In this document: piece after piece, positions 43,073-52,579 of the stretch
How positions within the stretch are numbered: the stretch's first letter is position 1
Layout: each line of letters opens with the position of its first letter
Source: Pyrenula massariospora
Taxonomy: Eukaryota > Ascomycota > Eurotiomycetes > Pyrenulales > Pyrenulaceae
Direction: 5' to 3'
Assembly (NCBI GenBank): GCA_021030905.1
Contig: JAGFMI010000018.1
Coordinates: 868,001-932,000, forward strand
Length of the DNA stretch: 64,000 nucleotides
Notes under the pieces: model-generated
Seen by the model: the letters and a program-made list of their open reading frames with translations, nothing else
Database searches by the model: none
Told to the model about the DNA's origin: nothing
Program-made: the position numbers and the translations under genes

Positions 43073-44989
43073 ATGGCGCGCTTCGTGAAGACATGGGAAA
43101 CGCTCACCGATGCACGTATTGTTATGCCTTCTTCTCTAATTGTCGCGATCCTTTTGTCCATCGGTCACCATCTGTTTTACAAATCCCTGAATGGTAAAGA
43201 AGTGGCGATGGCGCCATTCAGTCAACAGACGAATTTGAATGCTGGAACAGTTTTTGCGTTCTTAGCCAAGGCAGCTCTTGCTCTTGCTGTCGGCACTGCC
43301 TATCAGCAAGTTCTCTGGCGCACATTGCTAAGGCGACGACTCTCGGTTGCGACTATTGACTCGCTTTCATCTCTTCAATCATCCATGATCGAGCTACTGA
43401 ACTGGAAGCATGTGCCTAAGCATCCAATTCTCGGGGGATTAGCTGTCGTTCTATGGGCATTGTGGATCGCCACAGCTTTTCCACCAGGTACACTTTCGGT
43501 CCGCCTCGATTTCGTGAAACATTCAACTGCAATGAATGTGCCCTCTTTCGACTGGACGCAGGAACTAATTTACGATGGTAAAAAAGGGTTTTTGACCGAC
43601 ATATTAAACAGCACATTTAATTACGACCACGAATACGAAATTGGACCAAGAAGCGTGGCATCAACCATAGCCACGGTAACGGCACTTACAGGGGAGATCC
43701 CGCACATACAGCAGTCGACTCTAAACTCCTCATATGTGTTGCAATTCCCAGGTCCCGCAATTCGTTGCGAGACTTTCCAAGCAGCGGCGACCCATGGATC
43801 ATCTTTACAATGTCCTACTTCTCCCGACACCAAAGCTGACAAAGATCTTCAAGACGAAATTGGCTACCTATCGTGGATCCCTTATTATTGGTCGGATACC
43901 GAGCCGTACTACTTGCCCTCTGAATTCAGAAACGCCTCACTCCCTATGTCTCTGAACAGCTTTGTCGACTGTAGTGTTGTTACCAGCATATATCTTGGTG
44001 ACACTGCTTACTTCGATAGAAGACCTCCTAGAATACTTGTAGTGGCTCAGATAGCTGTGGACCAAGCTTATCATCCTGTCTATAATTTCACGTCTTGTCA
44101 ATTGCATAACTCAACATATTCTGTGTCTTTCAGCTTCACTGATTCTGGGCAGAAGCTTAGCGTGGTCAATAAGCAATCAATATCACCGCTGGCGTCAGTA
44201 TCCGAATATCACTCTGGCTTTTCAGGAGTAGCAGCTGTGACGCAATCGACAAGACCGATTATCAATTACATGGCTATGTTGGCTATTTTGAATCAGATCA
44301 CTGTTGGCGTGATTTCATCCAAGCAAGGTCGTTATGAAACTCCAAGGATCATGGATACTCGGCTTGCTTTTTCGAACGACCTTACTGGCTTGAGATCTTC
44401 AGCTTACGATGTCAAATTCGACAATCAAACTCTACCTAGCCATTCCACAGGAAAGCCCTGGAGCGATATCATAAGCATATCAGACGGAATGTTTTCAGAA
44501 AGTCAGCCCACCGGGCCGCTAGGGCCGCAACTCGAAGAGCTTTTCCAGAACATAACTTTAGCCATGCTCAGCTCTCCCGCTACCTCGCGGGCCCGAAACA
44601 TCACTGGAACTGTCTGGCATCCCGCAAACAAATACATCTACGCATGGCAATACCTCTGGCTGTCATATGGGATCGGGATCGCAGTCACCGCCCTGATAGT
44701 TGTGCTTGGCTTCTATACGGCGTTGGAGAAGAAAGCCTCCTATACCAGTCGATTCTCCACATACTTGCGCACGATTCCGTGGCAAGAGCTGGACGAGCTT
44801 TTGGCGGACGTAGCGGATGGCGGAGCAGATCCATTGCCGGCCAGGATTTTGGAGGCTAATATCCAGCTTGGAGGTGCAAAAGACTCGCAGAGCGCGTCGA
44901 GAATGAAGATAGGAACTTCAGAGAATCTCGCACACGTGGACACTAGTGTGATATTGGGCCGGGTTGGAGCGCAAAGGTCACCTGAATAA
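43073..44989 (+). CDS. Large fungal membrane protein with glycosylated outer domain
   Basis: A 638-residue single-exon ORF. Hydrophobic segments lie at about 19-37 (MPSSLIVAILLSIGHHLFY), 58-78 (VFAFLAKAALALAVGTAY), 121-139 (ILGGLAVVLWALWIATAF) and 525-547 (WLSYGIGIAVTALIVVLGFY). Between the third and fourth lies a domain of about 385 residues with many NxS/T sites (for example NSTF, NASL, NFTS, NITG) and several Cys, so it probably faces the lumen or the outside. The C-terminal 75 residues are cytoplasmic and contain a DELLADVADGGADPLPARI pattern. This three-plus-one layout belongs to an expanded fungal family often annotated, without evidence, as formylmethionine deformylase-like. The function is unknown. 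Confidence 0.8.
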   Translation: MARFVKTWETLTDARIVMPSSLIVAILLSIGHHLFYKSLNGKEVAMAPFSQQTNLNAGTVFAFLAKAALALAVGTAYQQVLWRTLLRRRLSVATIDSLSSLQSSMIELLNWKHVPKHPILGGLAVVLWALWIATAFPPGTLSVRLDFVKHSTAMNVPSFDWTQELIYDGKKGFLTDILNSTFNYDHEYEIGPRSVASTIATVTALTGEIPHIQQSTLNSSYVLQFPGPAIRCETFQAAATHGSSLQCPTSPDTKADKDLQDEIGYLSWIPYYWSDTEPYYLPSEFRNASLPMSLNSFVDCSVVTSIYLGDTAYFDRRPPRILVVAQIAVDQAYHPVYNFTSCQLHNSTYSVSFSFTDSGQKLSVVNKQSISPLASVSEYHSGFSGVAAVTQSTRPIINYMAMLAILNQITVGVISSKQGRYETPRIMDTRLAFSNDLTGLRSSAYDVKFDNQTLPSHSTGKPWSDIISISDGMFSESQPTGPLGPQLEELFQNITLAMLSSPATSRARNITGTVWHPANKYIYAWQYLWLSYGIGIAVTALIVVLGFYTALEKKASYTSRFSTYLRTIPWQELDELLADVADGGADPLPARILEANIQLGGAKDSQSASRMKIGTSENLAHVDTSVILGRVGAQRSPE

Positions 44990-45354
44990 CCTGGTGGCTG
45001 GCGTTTCCGCCATAGAACGGCGATTGTGGCATGAATGGTCTGGAGAAACTACTTGATTGCTATTGTTCTTGCGCGCATAGGGGCGAGCGATGCCTTGCCT
45101 GCTAAGCTTCCTCTCCGAGGGTGGATCTTGATAGCTGTGAAACGATAAGCCTAGCTAGGCTCTACCTAGTATCGGCAGCTTGCCACGGGCCGATTCGAGC
45201 CGACTGCCGCCAAGCCTTCTGCGTCTGGCTTAAAGGAGTTGGTGGGTCCTAATCTGGAGCCCACCCACATGACATGAGCCGGGCTGCGGTGTATAGTGCT
45301 GTTTCAGAAAGGAGGAGTGGCTTTCCAGCTCGAGACAATCGTTAAAAGCAGCCA
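44990..45354. other. Gap left of the transposase relic
   Basis: No gene is seen. Small inverted stretches occur near 45240-45270. The left end of the relic element probably lies here, but no terminal repeat could be fixed. Confidence 0.35.
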
Positions 45355-46119
45355 GTGAGGTTGCGGGTCCCTAAGCGGTCTACCGCCTATCAGACATATC
45401 TTCGCCCTCGCGGCTGCACCACTCGCTGCTATTTCTCATCGGCGAATTGGCCGCAGTCACTGTACAACCGCCATCCTGAGCTTAAGGCAAGGAGAGTCAT
45501 TGGACTCGTCATGGTTATAACATTTACGATAAGATAGGTCATTTGTTGGCGGTGATGCAGCCGGAGCTGAATGATCCCCCACCCCTCGCAGAAAATGTGT
45601 ATAATATGGACAAGACAGGCGTGCCGCCGAGCGTGCTCGGCACTCTGAAGGTTTTGATCAGTAAAGATCATCATACGAAGAGCCGCAGTGCGACCGTACA
45701 GCGAACTCTAGGATAGTCACCGCTTCCGAATGTGTCTCCGCAGACTGGCGCTGTCTAGACCCCCACGATCCCATGATTATCTGGCCCGCGAAGACGCATC
45801 GCAGCAATTGGACGGTACACGCCGATTCTGGTTGGCAAGTCGCACGTTCCGAATTGGGCTCACACATTCCGCAAGCAGTTTGGCCTGGATGCGTGGCTTG
45901 TTCTGTCTACGAACACTAACGCATGCTCACGGTCGTCCCCGGATCCTCGTTAATGACGGTTTCGGTACTCATGAGACGCCCGAGCTGATCTCCTTTTGTC
46001 TAGGTAACCGCACACAGGATTCAATGCCGTCAATCAATCGAGAAATTAATCGAGCTAATCTGGTAAGGCTGACAATGATTGGAGGTGGGCTGGTGCTTGC
46101 ATGCTCATGGCAGTGGTGA
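45355..46119 (+). mobile_element. Decayed Fot1/pogo-like DDE transposase
   Basis: Pieces of a pogo/Fot1-type (Tc1/mariner superfamily) transposase lie in all three frames: LYNRHPELKARRV (near 45460), ENVYNMDKTG (about 45589-45620, around the first catalytic Asp, usually NMDETG), IIWPAKTHRSNWT (about 45775-45815) and RPRILVNDGFGTHETPEL (about 45930-45985, around the second Asp). Stops and frameshifts separate them, so no protein can be made. The DNA-binding N-terminus and the end beyond about 46010 are not recognisable. Such elements duplicate a TA target on insertion. The element is dead and probably old. Confidence 0.75.
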
Positions 46120-46823
46120 GGTACAAAAGTACTCACGTCGCCTTATGCCACGACTTGAAGAATCGACCATGTATGGCGGCGACGATTTGAGCTTGTGTAC
46201 TCTTACCACAGGCTAGTACTCAAGCTTTCATTCGAAGACCCTCGCTAGCACAAGCGAGTATGCAGCATCGACCGCTCTCGATCTCGTTCAGCTGGCTGTA
46301 GAATCGAAGCGAACGCCACAGCTCGTGTTCGTAGGGTGTTGCGGCGTGACGGCCTGCTTCAATGGCACGTCGCGCATGCTGTTGCAACTAACAGATTCTG
46401 TTCTGGGCCCTTGCCCTGGTGCACTATAAAGTTGTGGCTTGCAAGCTGACTGCCTATCTTCTGTCTTTAAAAGTGCGAGCTGACTTCGACCATGGTCTAT
46501 CGCGACTCTGATATACTTACGAGCCGCGTCAGGAGCCTAACTCACTTCCAACCATGCCGCCACCTTCCGCTTTTCAATTCCAGCCATGATGAGATCGTGT
46601 GTGGGCTCAGTCCGCATATTGGCTCCCTCGTACATGCATTTCAGCTGAAAGTCGTCAAGCCATCGCTTAAGTTGAGCATTTAATAGGCGTGCATAAAAGC
46701 TGACATGGCCGGATGTCAAATCTACAGTTATAAGGATACACTATCGCTCCTCGTAATTTGGAGCTTCCGACTTCGACGGTAAGGTCTTTGAAGCTTACAT
46801 CAGAAAGAGATCACCTCGATCAA
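46120..46823. other. Gap between transposase relic and protease gene
   Basis: It may include the decayed right end of the relic. The right end should hold the protease promoter, with an A/T-rich TATAA-like stretch near 46433. No gene is seen. Confidence 0.35.
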
Positions 46824-48326
46824 ATGGCAGCTCTACCGCCTTCAGTTCACGAGCACCAGAATTCGGGACTCGTTGTCATTCTCAAGGATCATACCAAAAT
46901 TGAACGCGGCTCACCCGTGCAGCACATCCTTGATCGTCACGATTCTGCTTCGAATCCGATCTTCGGCTCCAGCGAGGAGCTGACTGAAGAGCATTCTCAC
47001 CTTGCTAAATTCCATCGCATACATGCAGCTCCGGAGAAATTCGAAGAAATTGTCGCAGAGCTGAATGCACATGATGATGTGGATGCCGCATATATTAAGC
47101 CGGCTGGCATACCGCCTGTTGTTCAGGTTCCGATCTCTTCAAGTACTCCGGCCATCACGCAAACAAAGGATTTCACGTACCGTCAAAATTATCTTAACCC
47201 GGGACCGGTCGGAGTCGATGCTCTGACTGCACACACCAGGCCTGGTGGGAAAGGAGACGGTGTAAATATCATTGACTGTGAATGGGGATGGCAACTCACT
47301 CATGAAGACTTGCAAGTAAACGTTAGCAGTGTTGTCTACGGGAGTAACCTCAAGTGGGATCCCGATGCCAGCGACCCACTCGCCACTAAATACGAATGGA
47401 AAAACTTCCGGGAGTTCGTAGTTTGGGTCAGGGACCTCATCAACCACGGCACAGGGGTCGTGGGGGTGATCAAAGGCGACCTGAATCCTTATGGTATCAC
47501 CGGGATTGCTCCGAATGCAATCGTTCGTGCTGCATCCTTCGGTTTCGAAGAGAAGGACTATGCGGCATGTGTCTTCGAGGCTACCAAGAAGCTAAACGCT
47601 GGTGACATATTGCTGCTCGAAATCCATCAGCAGGGGCCAAAGCCAAAACCCAAACATAACAAAAATGACCAGTATGGTTACATTCCTTTTGAGTGGTGGC
47701 CAGATCAACTAGCAGCAGTGCAGGCTGCCGTCAAGAAGGGTATCATTGTCGTCGAGGCCGCAGGAAACGGCGCTCAGGACCTCGACGACCCAATTTATGA
47801 TAAGCGTCCTGACAAATCCTTGAAGCTTGGCACGTTTCCAACGGCTTGGAAGAACCCATTGAACCCACATAACAAGGACTCCCTATCAGGAGCGATCCTT
47901 GTAGGCGCGGGTTGTCCACCACCGGAAACGCACGGGCAAAACCTCGGTCCCGACAGGTCAAGGTGCTCGTTCTCCAACTACGGTGCCCGTGTTGACTGCC
48001 AGGCACAAGGATGGCAAGTCACATCCACCGGGTACGGAGACCTCTATAAAGACCAAGGTGCGGACAGGCTCTACACAGATACATTCTCTGGTACATCTAG
48101 TGCCTCGCCGGTCATCGTGGGAGTCTTGGCGTCTATCCAGGGGATGCTGAAGCAGGCGAAAAGGGATTTACTCACGCCGGACCAGGCTGTGAAGCTGCTG
48201 TGCGAGTATGGATGGCCACAGCAAGACGGCGCTCTGGAGGATAAGGGTCCGACGTTGTACCCTAAGACGCAGAGAATTGGCAATCGGCCGGACTTGAAAC
48301 AGCTCATTAGTATTCTCAAGCTTTGA
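46824..48326 (+). CDS. Subtilisin-like serine protease (S8), apparently without signal peptide
   Basis: A 500-residue intronless protein from the ATG at 46824. The open frame extends upstream to 46758 but only from a non-ATG codon. The S8 triad is complete: D151 (VNIIDCEWGW), H208 (LINHGTGVVGVI) and S425 (FSGTSSASPV). The oxyanion Asn is likely in VEAAGNGAQD. Residues 1-110 precede the catalytic domain and end in a propeptide-like segment (KFEEIVAELNAHDDVDAAYI), as in inhibitor I9 domains. No signal peptide is seen, unlike secreted fungal proteinase K types, and the unusual IDCEWGW motif is not that of the proteinase K group. It could be cytosolic, secreted unconventionally, or missing an upstream exon. 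Confidence 0.88.
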   Translation: MAALPPSVHEHQNSGLVVILKDHTKIERGSPVQHILDRHDSASNPIFGSSEELTEEHSHLAKFHRIHAAPEKFEEIVAELNAHDDVDAAYIKPAGIPPVVQVPISSSTPAITQTKDFTYRQNYLNPGPVGVDALTAHTRPGGKGDGVNIIDCEWGWQLTHEDLQVNVSSVVYGSNLKWDPDASDPLATKYEWKNFREFVVWVRDLINHGTGVVGVIKGDLNPYGITGIAPNAIVRAASFGFEEKDYAACVFEATKKLNAGDILLLEIHQQGPKPKPKHNKNDQYGYIPFEWWPDQLAAVQAAVKKGIIVVEAAGNGAQDLDDPIYDKRPDKSLKLGTFPTAWKNPLNPHNKDSLSGAILVGAGCPPPETHGQNLGPDRSRCSFSNYGARVDCQAQGWQVTSTGYGDLYKDQGADRLYTDTFSGTSSASPVIVGVLASIQGMLKQAKRDLLTPDQAVKLLCEYGWPQQDGALEDKGPTLYPKTQRIGNRPDLKQLISILKL

Positions 48327-49606
48327 TGTTACGATCTCATTCGGGAATGGTTAGTTCTGAGGTAGAAACTGAATGTACTGTACTAGCTGCGCTCGCATAC
48401 TACACTGAACACTCATTGATCACATTTGATTGTGTTACACAATCTGACCTTGAATTCCTGTTAACGACAATCAAATCATTATATCGTACGAGACCACAAA
48501 GTAGAACGTAATATTGCTATTTAACACTAAGACGGACTTCTAAAAGGTCCGCAAGATACGTCGAGTGAGCACTGCTGTTAACTGTTAATTGCATCGAATA
48601 TCCCGACAGTGCATCAGAAATCTCGCTTCCTTAATGATGGTATAACAAGGCTTTTGCTTACCCATTGCTAGCTTCCTACCTAACAAACTCTCTCGGGCAA
48701 GTTGTCTTTGCGATTCCTTCAAGGCTTAGACAGTCTCCTAGGAACCAAGTCTTTAATTCTAGGTATCTAAGCCATTCATTGATCTTAAGTCTCAAGGTTA
48801 GGGCGTCTTATGTCGGCTGCATGAGAATCTCGCCTCTTCTGAGGTTGTCATTCAATTCCATATGTAAGGACACTGCAGCGCGGGCGGGGCGCCTGAAAGT
48901 GAATCTTGGCGGAAAGCTTGGCGGAAAGGCTGAGCTCTGTTAGAATAGCGGAGACCTTCGTTTAACATTTGCACAGCCAACTCTTCCCAGTCCACATGCA
49001 TTTACGTTTCATCAAGCTTATTCTCATCCTCCTGTCCTGGCTTCCTGCAGCGGTGCAAATGGGCACTTTGAAACCCGGTCATCAACCTTGTCGTACATAA
49101 CGTGGTTGGAACATACAAGGGAAAAAGGTCGACCCCTACAAATGGTCCATTACTTCTTTCGCAGAGGCTCGGACGATAGCCAGCACCGAGCACAGTTGAT
49201 GAGAGGCAGCTTTTGCTAGCCTGCACTCCACAAGGAATAAGGCTTTCCACTGATGATCTGGCCGTTGCATTGCATTTCATCCGCTAACATGAAGTTCCGT
49301 AGTGTGTAAAGAAAGTCCCGCAATAACTGAGACAGAGTCTAAACGAGTAAGCAAGGCTGAAATCTCAATTCTAGCGCAGCATTTTCACCATTATGCGCCT
49401 GAATACCTATAAAATCAATTATATCTCGAACGAAATGATGAAAAGTACCAGGAGAATTGTGCAAAGACGAGTAAACCCTCGTCTAATACTTTGTAATCGA
49501 CGAATTGAAAGACACAGACAGCTCCTTCAACTTCTTCAATTAGCACTTCTTTACTAGATTTGCTAATCACAGGTTTCCGTATCCCCATCCCTCGAACAGC
49601 ATTGGA
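48327..49606. other. 1.3-kb gap
   Basis: Only short ORFs are present. A 12-bp tandem duplication (CTTGGCGGAAAG twice, about 48904-48927) and a TATAAAA run at 49408-49414, about 195 bp before the next start, are visible. Confidence 0.4.
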
Positions 49607-50590
49607 ATGGCCTCCTCATCTCGCTTCGTCTGGTCTGCCGCCACAATTGCCCTGCTCATCAGCGTCGCTTATTCACTTTCGATCCCACACGACAACGCTA
49701 AGAGCTCTCCTACCAAGAACGTTTCACTCAGAAAAGCCCGCGACACCCAAGAGCGACCGGTCTCCGTAATCGCTCACAAGGTCCTCAACGAACCCGGCCT
49801 CAACGCCGCGCTCGACCATGGCGCTAACGCAGTCGAGATCGACATGACAGCCTGGAAACAAGGCTGGTGGTGTGACCACGACGGCAAGCAGGACAGCTGG
49901 CACGACAAAGCGGACGACATGTTCGACAACATCGCCAAGCGCCGTAGGGATGGGAAGAACATCTTGTTTGTGTGGCTGGACATTAAGACGCCGGACTGGT
50001 GTGATGTTGACGACGCTAAATGGGAGGTCTGCTCTATCAAGGGGCTCATGAAACTCGCTCGGGACAAGTTGTCGCCGGCTGGGGTACGAGTCCTTTATGG
50101 GTTTTCGACAAAGAATGGGAAAGCCGTTCAGTATGTCAAGACGAACATGGCTGATGATGAGGCTATCAACTGGGATGGCTGGCCAGACAAAGGGATGGAT
50201 GTGACGAGTAAAGAATTCACCGAAATAAGCCAGCAGCATAAGGTCGGCTCGTTTGGCGAGGACCATCTCAGCACGAACTTTGGAGACTGTACCGAAGGGA
50301 AGGGCTCGGCGAAGGCATGTGCCGAGTTGAAGTTTGGAGTGCAATCAGACGATTGGGCAAGTGTCTTTGGATGGACAATCACGCAGAGCCAGTCGGATTT
50401 TGTAAAGAAGATGTTTGGGGATGCGAAGGTGTCTGGGACGATTTACGGGTCGGTAAATGATATTTATGCGGATCAGGATGATACCAAGGCTGCTGCTAAA
50501 GTGGTGTTGGATTTTATTCATGGGGATTCGAGCGTCAAGGTCGCTGATAAGGATGACCCGCCCGCGTTTGGGACATATATATTCTCGTAG
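49607..50590 (+). CDS. Secreted sphingomyelinase-D / phospholipase-D-like phosphodiesterase
   Basis: A 327-residue single-exon protein with a clear signal peptide (about 1-23). The TIM-barrel phosphodiesterase residues of the GDPD-like SMaseD/PLD family are visible: H57 (VIAHKV), E77 and D79 (AVEIDM) and H91 (WWCDHDG), matching the His/Glu/Asp/His set that acts in catalysis and Mg binding. Further support comes from FVWLDIKTPDW and TITQSQSDFVKKMF near the end. In fungi and spiders these enzymes act on choline or ethanolamine head groups of sphingolipids or lysophospholipids, often as transphosphatidylases giving cyclic products. The actual substrate here cannot be told. The reading frame is intact. 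A TATAAAA lies about 195 bp upstream. Confidence 0.85.
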   Translation: MASSSRFVWSAATIALLISVAYSLSIPHDNAKSSPTKNVSLRKARDTQERPVSVIAHKVLNEPGLNAALDHGANAVEIDMTAWKQGWWCDHDGKQDSWHDKADDMFDNIAKRRRDGKNILFVWLDIKTPDWCDVDDAKWEVCSIKGLMKLARDKLSPAGVRVLYGFSTKNGKAVQYVKTNMADDEAINWDGWPDKGMDVTSKEFTEISQQHKVGSFGEDHLSTNFGDCTEGKGSAKACAELKFGVQSDDWASVFGWTITQSQSDFVKKMFGDAKVSGTIYGSVNDIYADQDDTKAAAKVVLDFIHGDSSVKVADKDDPPAFGTYIFS

Positions 50591-52579
50591 AAGGAGGTAA
50601 ATGTTGTAGAGCTAGAGATGTTTTATTATTGTTCGTAGGAATTGTGAAGAAGGATTTGCGATTTCGAGATTTTCAAGTCGCTTAGCGAGTCTCTCTTATC
50701 TTATAAGTTGAACGTATAATTTAAGACCCATTATCAGTAGTATCCACGTATTCTTGAGATATTTTGATCGTGGACTAAGGTCCGATTGCTAAGCTGAGGG
50801 GCTGCAAACACGCTCGACGTGGAGGGTGTCAATGATGCGATCAGAAAGATCTCTCACATAACAAGGCAATTCCCGATCTCAGAATCGTGCTTCAATCACG
50901 ATATTTGTGTACCCTTCCCCAATGGATGGCAGTTGCTAATACCAACCAATTACGTGTAACCCATACAAAAGTAAAGACCTCAACACCAAGGCCTAGCGCA
51001 AGGTCTGTACAGAATGACGTTCTCGTTGAATCGCCTGTCCAAGAGGATCCCGTGGTACTCCCCCCTACGCGTTCGCGGCCACAACGCCAATGTCCACAAC
51101 GCTTCCGCGATTGAATCAATTCGAAAAGATCGTCCAAATAGCTATATAGAGCAATCCCGCAAAGTTTGATAATGATTCAAGCTCTCGTTGTTGAGCTATT
51201 CGACTACAACTAATTGTATGAAAAGCTTCGTGGGATGCGCACGGACTGTCGTCGTGCACGGACCGGCGAAAATCTCTAGAGTTGATGAAGAGTCAATTGG
51301 ACTTGCCGGGCGCTCAACTACCTTGGCCCTTTGTAACAGGGTTGCGATTGTGAGTAAGCTCAGAACGGTGCAGAAAGTGTTTCAAATAGAACATGTCAGG
51401 AAAGGAACACTAACCTCTATCGGATATCCCATGATGTTTATGCGTGACTAGTCTTAATCTGGGTCTCAGCGCGTTATCGGCGGATAGCTGTATTGATTTC
51501 TTACGTCTATTGGCCAATGCAAACTGTGATGTAGGATTTTCACAGTTACCATCTAGTACTTAGGCGTATTCCTACCTCGCCAGACTTTTCTATCCTACCT
51601 TCCCCCATTTCCCCCACCCCAACTCTAAAAGTCTAATCTATGGCGTCCAAGTCTCGACCCATTCTCCAGCAACTTCTCCATTAGGCCCCCGATCCCCCCC
51701 CTCTGGCTTCAAGATCTTCTTGACACCGGTTGATCTCCTTACACCAGTTTCACCCTTTTTGGCAATCCTCGATTCGTTCCAAAAGACCTCGCACCGCATC
51801 TAGCAGTACGATAACTGCGAGGCTTTCATGTTAGAATCTCTACATACAGTCGGGGGCGTGTAAGTCTCGGCTTTGTCCTGCATGACTCAATTTGGGTTCT
51901 CTAGGACTGTACTGAAAGCCAAAGAACAAGGGGCGCCGGTACAAAAGTTTCCTGACTTTGAGGCAACACGACGTGTAATATTGGACAATGGATCGGGCGA
52001 ACAAGCAAACGGAGGCCAGGTATAGAGATAGAACGAAAATATCCCATGCGTTTGCGTGACTGTGATTACCAAGCACCTCGAGACGCAGCCCAGGATGTAG
52101 CAAGAGGTGAAATTGCTGGATAGACAGCTTGTGAAGTCGGCTTACTGAGATACGTTAGGTCCATCTGTATGGCCCTAAGACCCCCGACACAATTCTACCG
52201 GGGCCTTATAGGAATCGCCTCTAACTTTGACTAGATGCGAGGTATACTCGAATATGGCGCACAATTCGCCTTTGTGAATCCGAAACATGCATACAGGTCG
52301 GATTTCGAAAGCCCAGATCAGACAATCCTTCGGTTTGATGACTGTGCATCGCTCTAAAATGGTGTGGAACAAATCGAAATGTCGATCTCTTATACACTGG
52401 CATGAACCTCGCTCGAGGGTCCTTTTACTATTAAGAACAATTCTTGGACACGCGATCGAGTATAAATGAGTTGGAACTTGAGCGTACTTCATGACTTGAT
52501 CGCTGCTAGCCTTCCGCTCGATTTTTAACACTGCTTATATCTATATCCGTCATACGCAATCATATATCACATTTCTACG
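50591..52579. other. 2-kb gap without a supported gene
   Basis: A stretch at 50887-51114 encodes a low-complexity peptide (VVLPPTRSRPQRQCPQRFRD) that resembles linker regions of retroelement polyproteins, but no enzyme motif accompanies it. Pyrimidine-rich DNA lies at about 51580-51730. The rest looks noncoding. Confidence 0.35.

Noticed and set aside
50887-51114. Possible Copia-type retroelement linker (VVLPPTRSRPQRQCPQRF)
   Set aside because: No integrase, reverse transcriptase or LTR sequence is nearby; the similarity is compositional.
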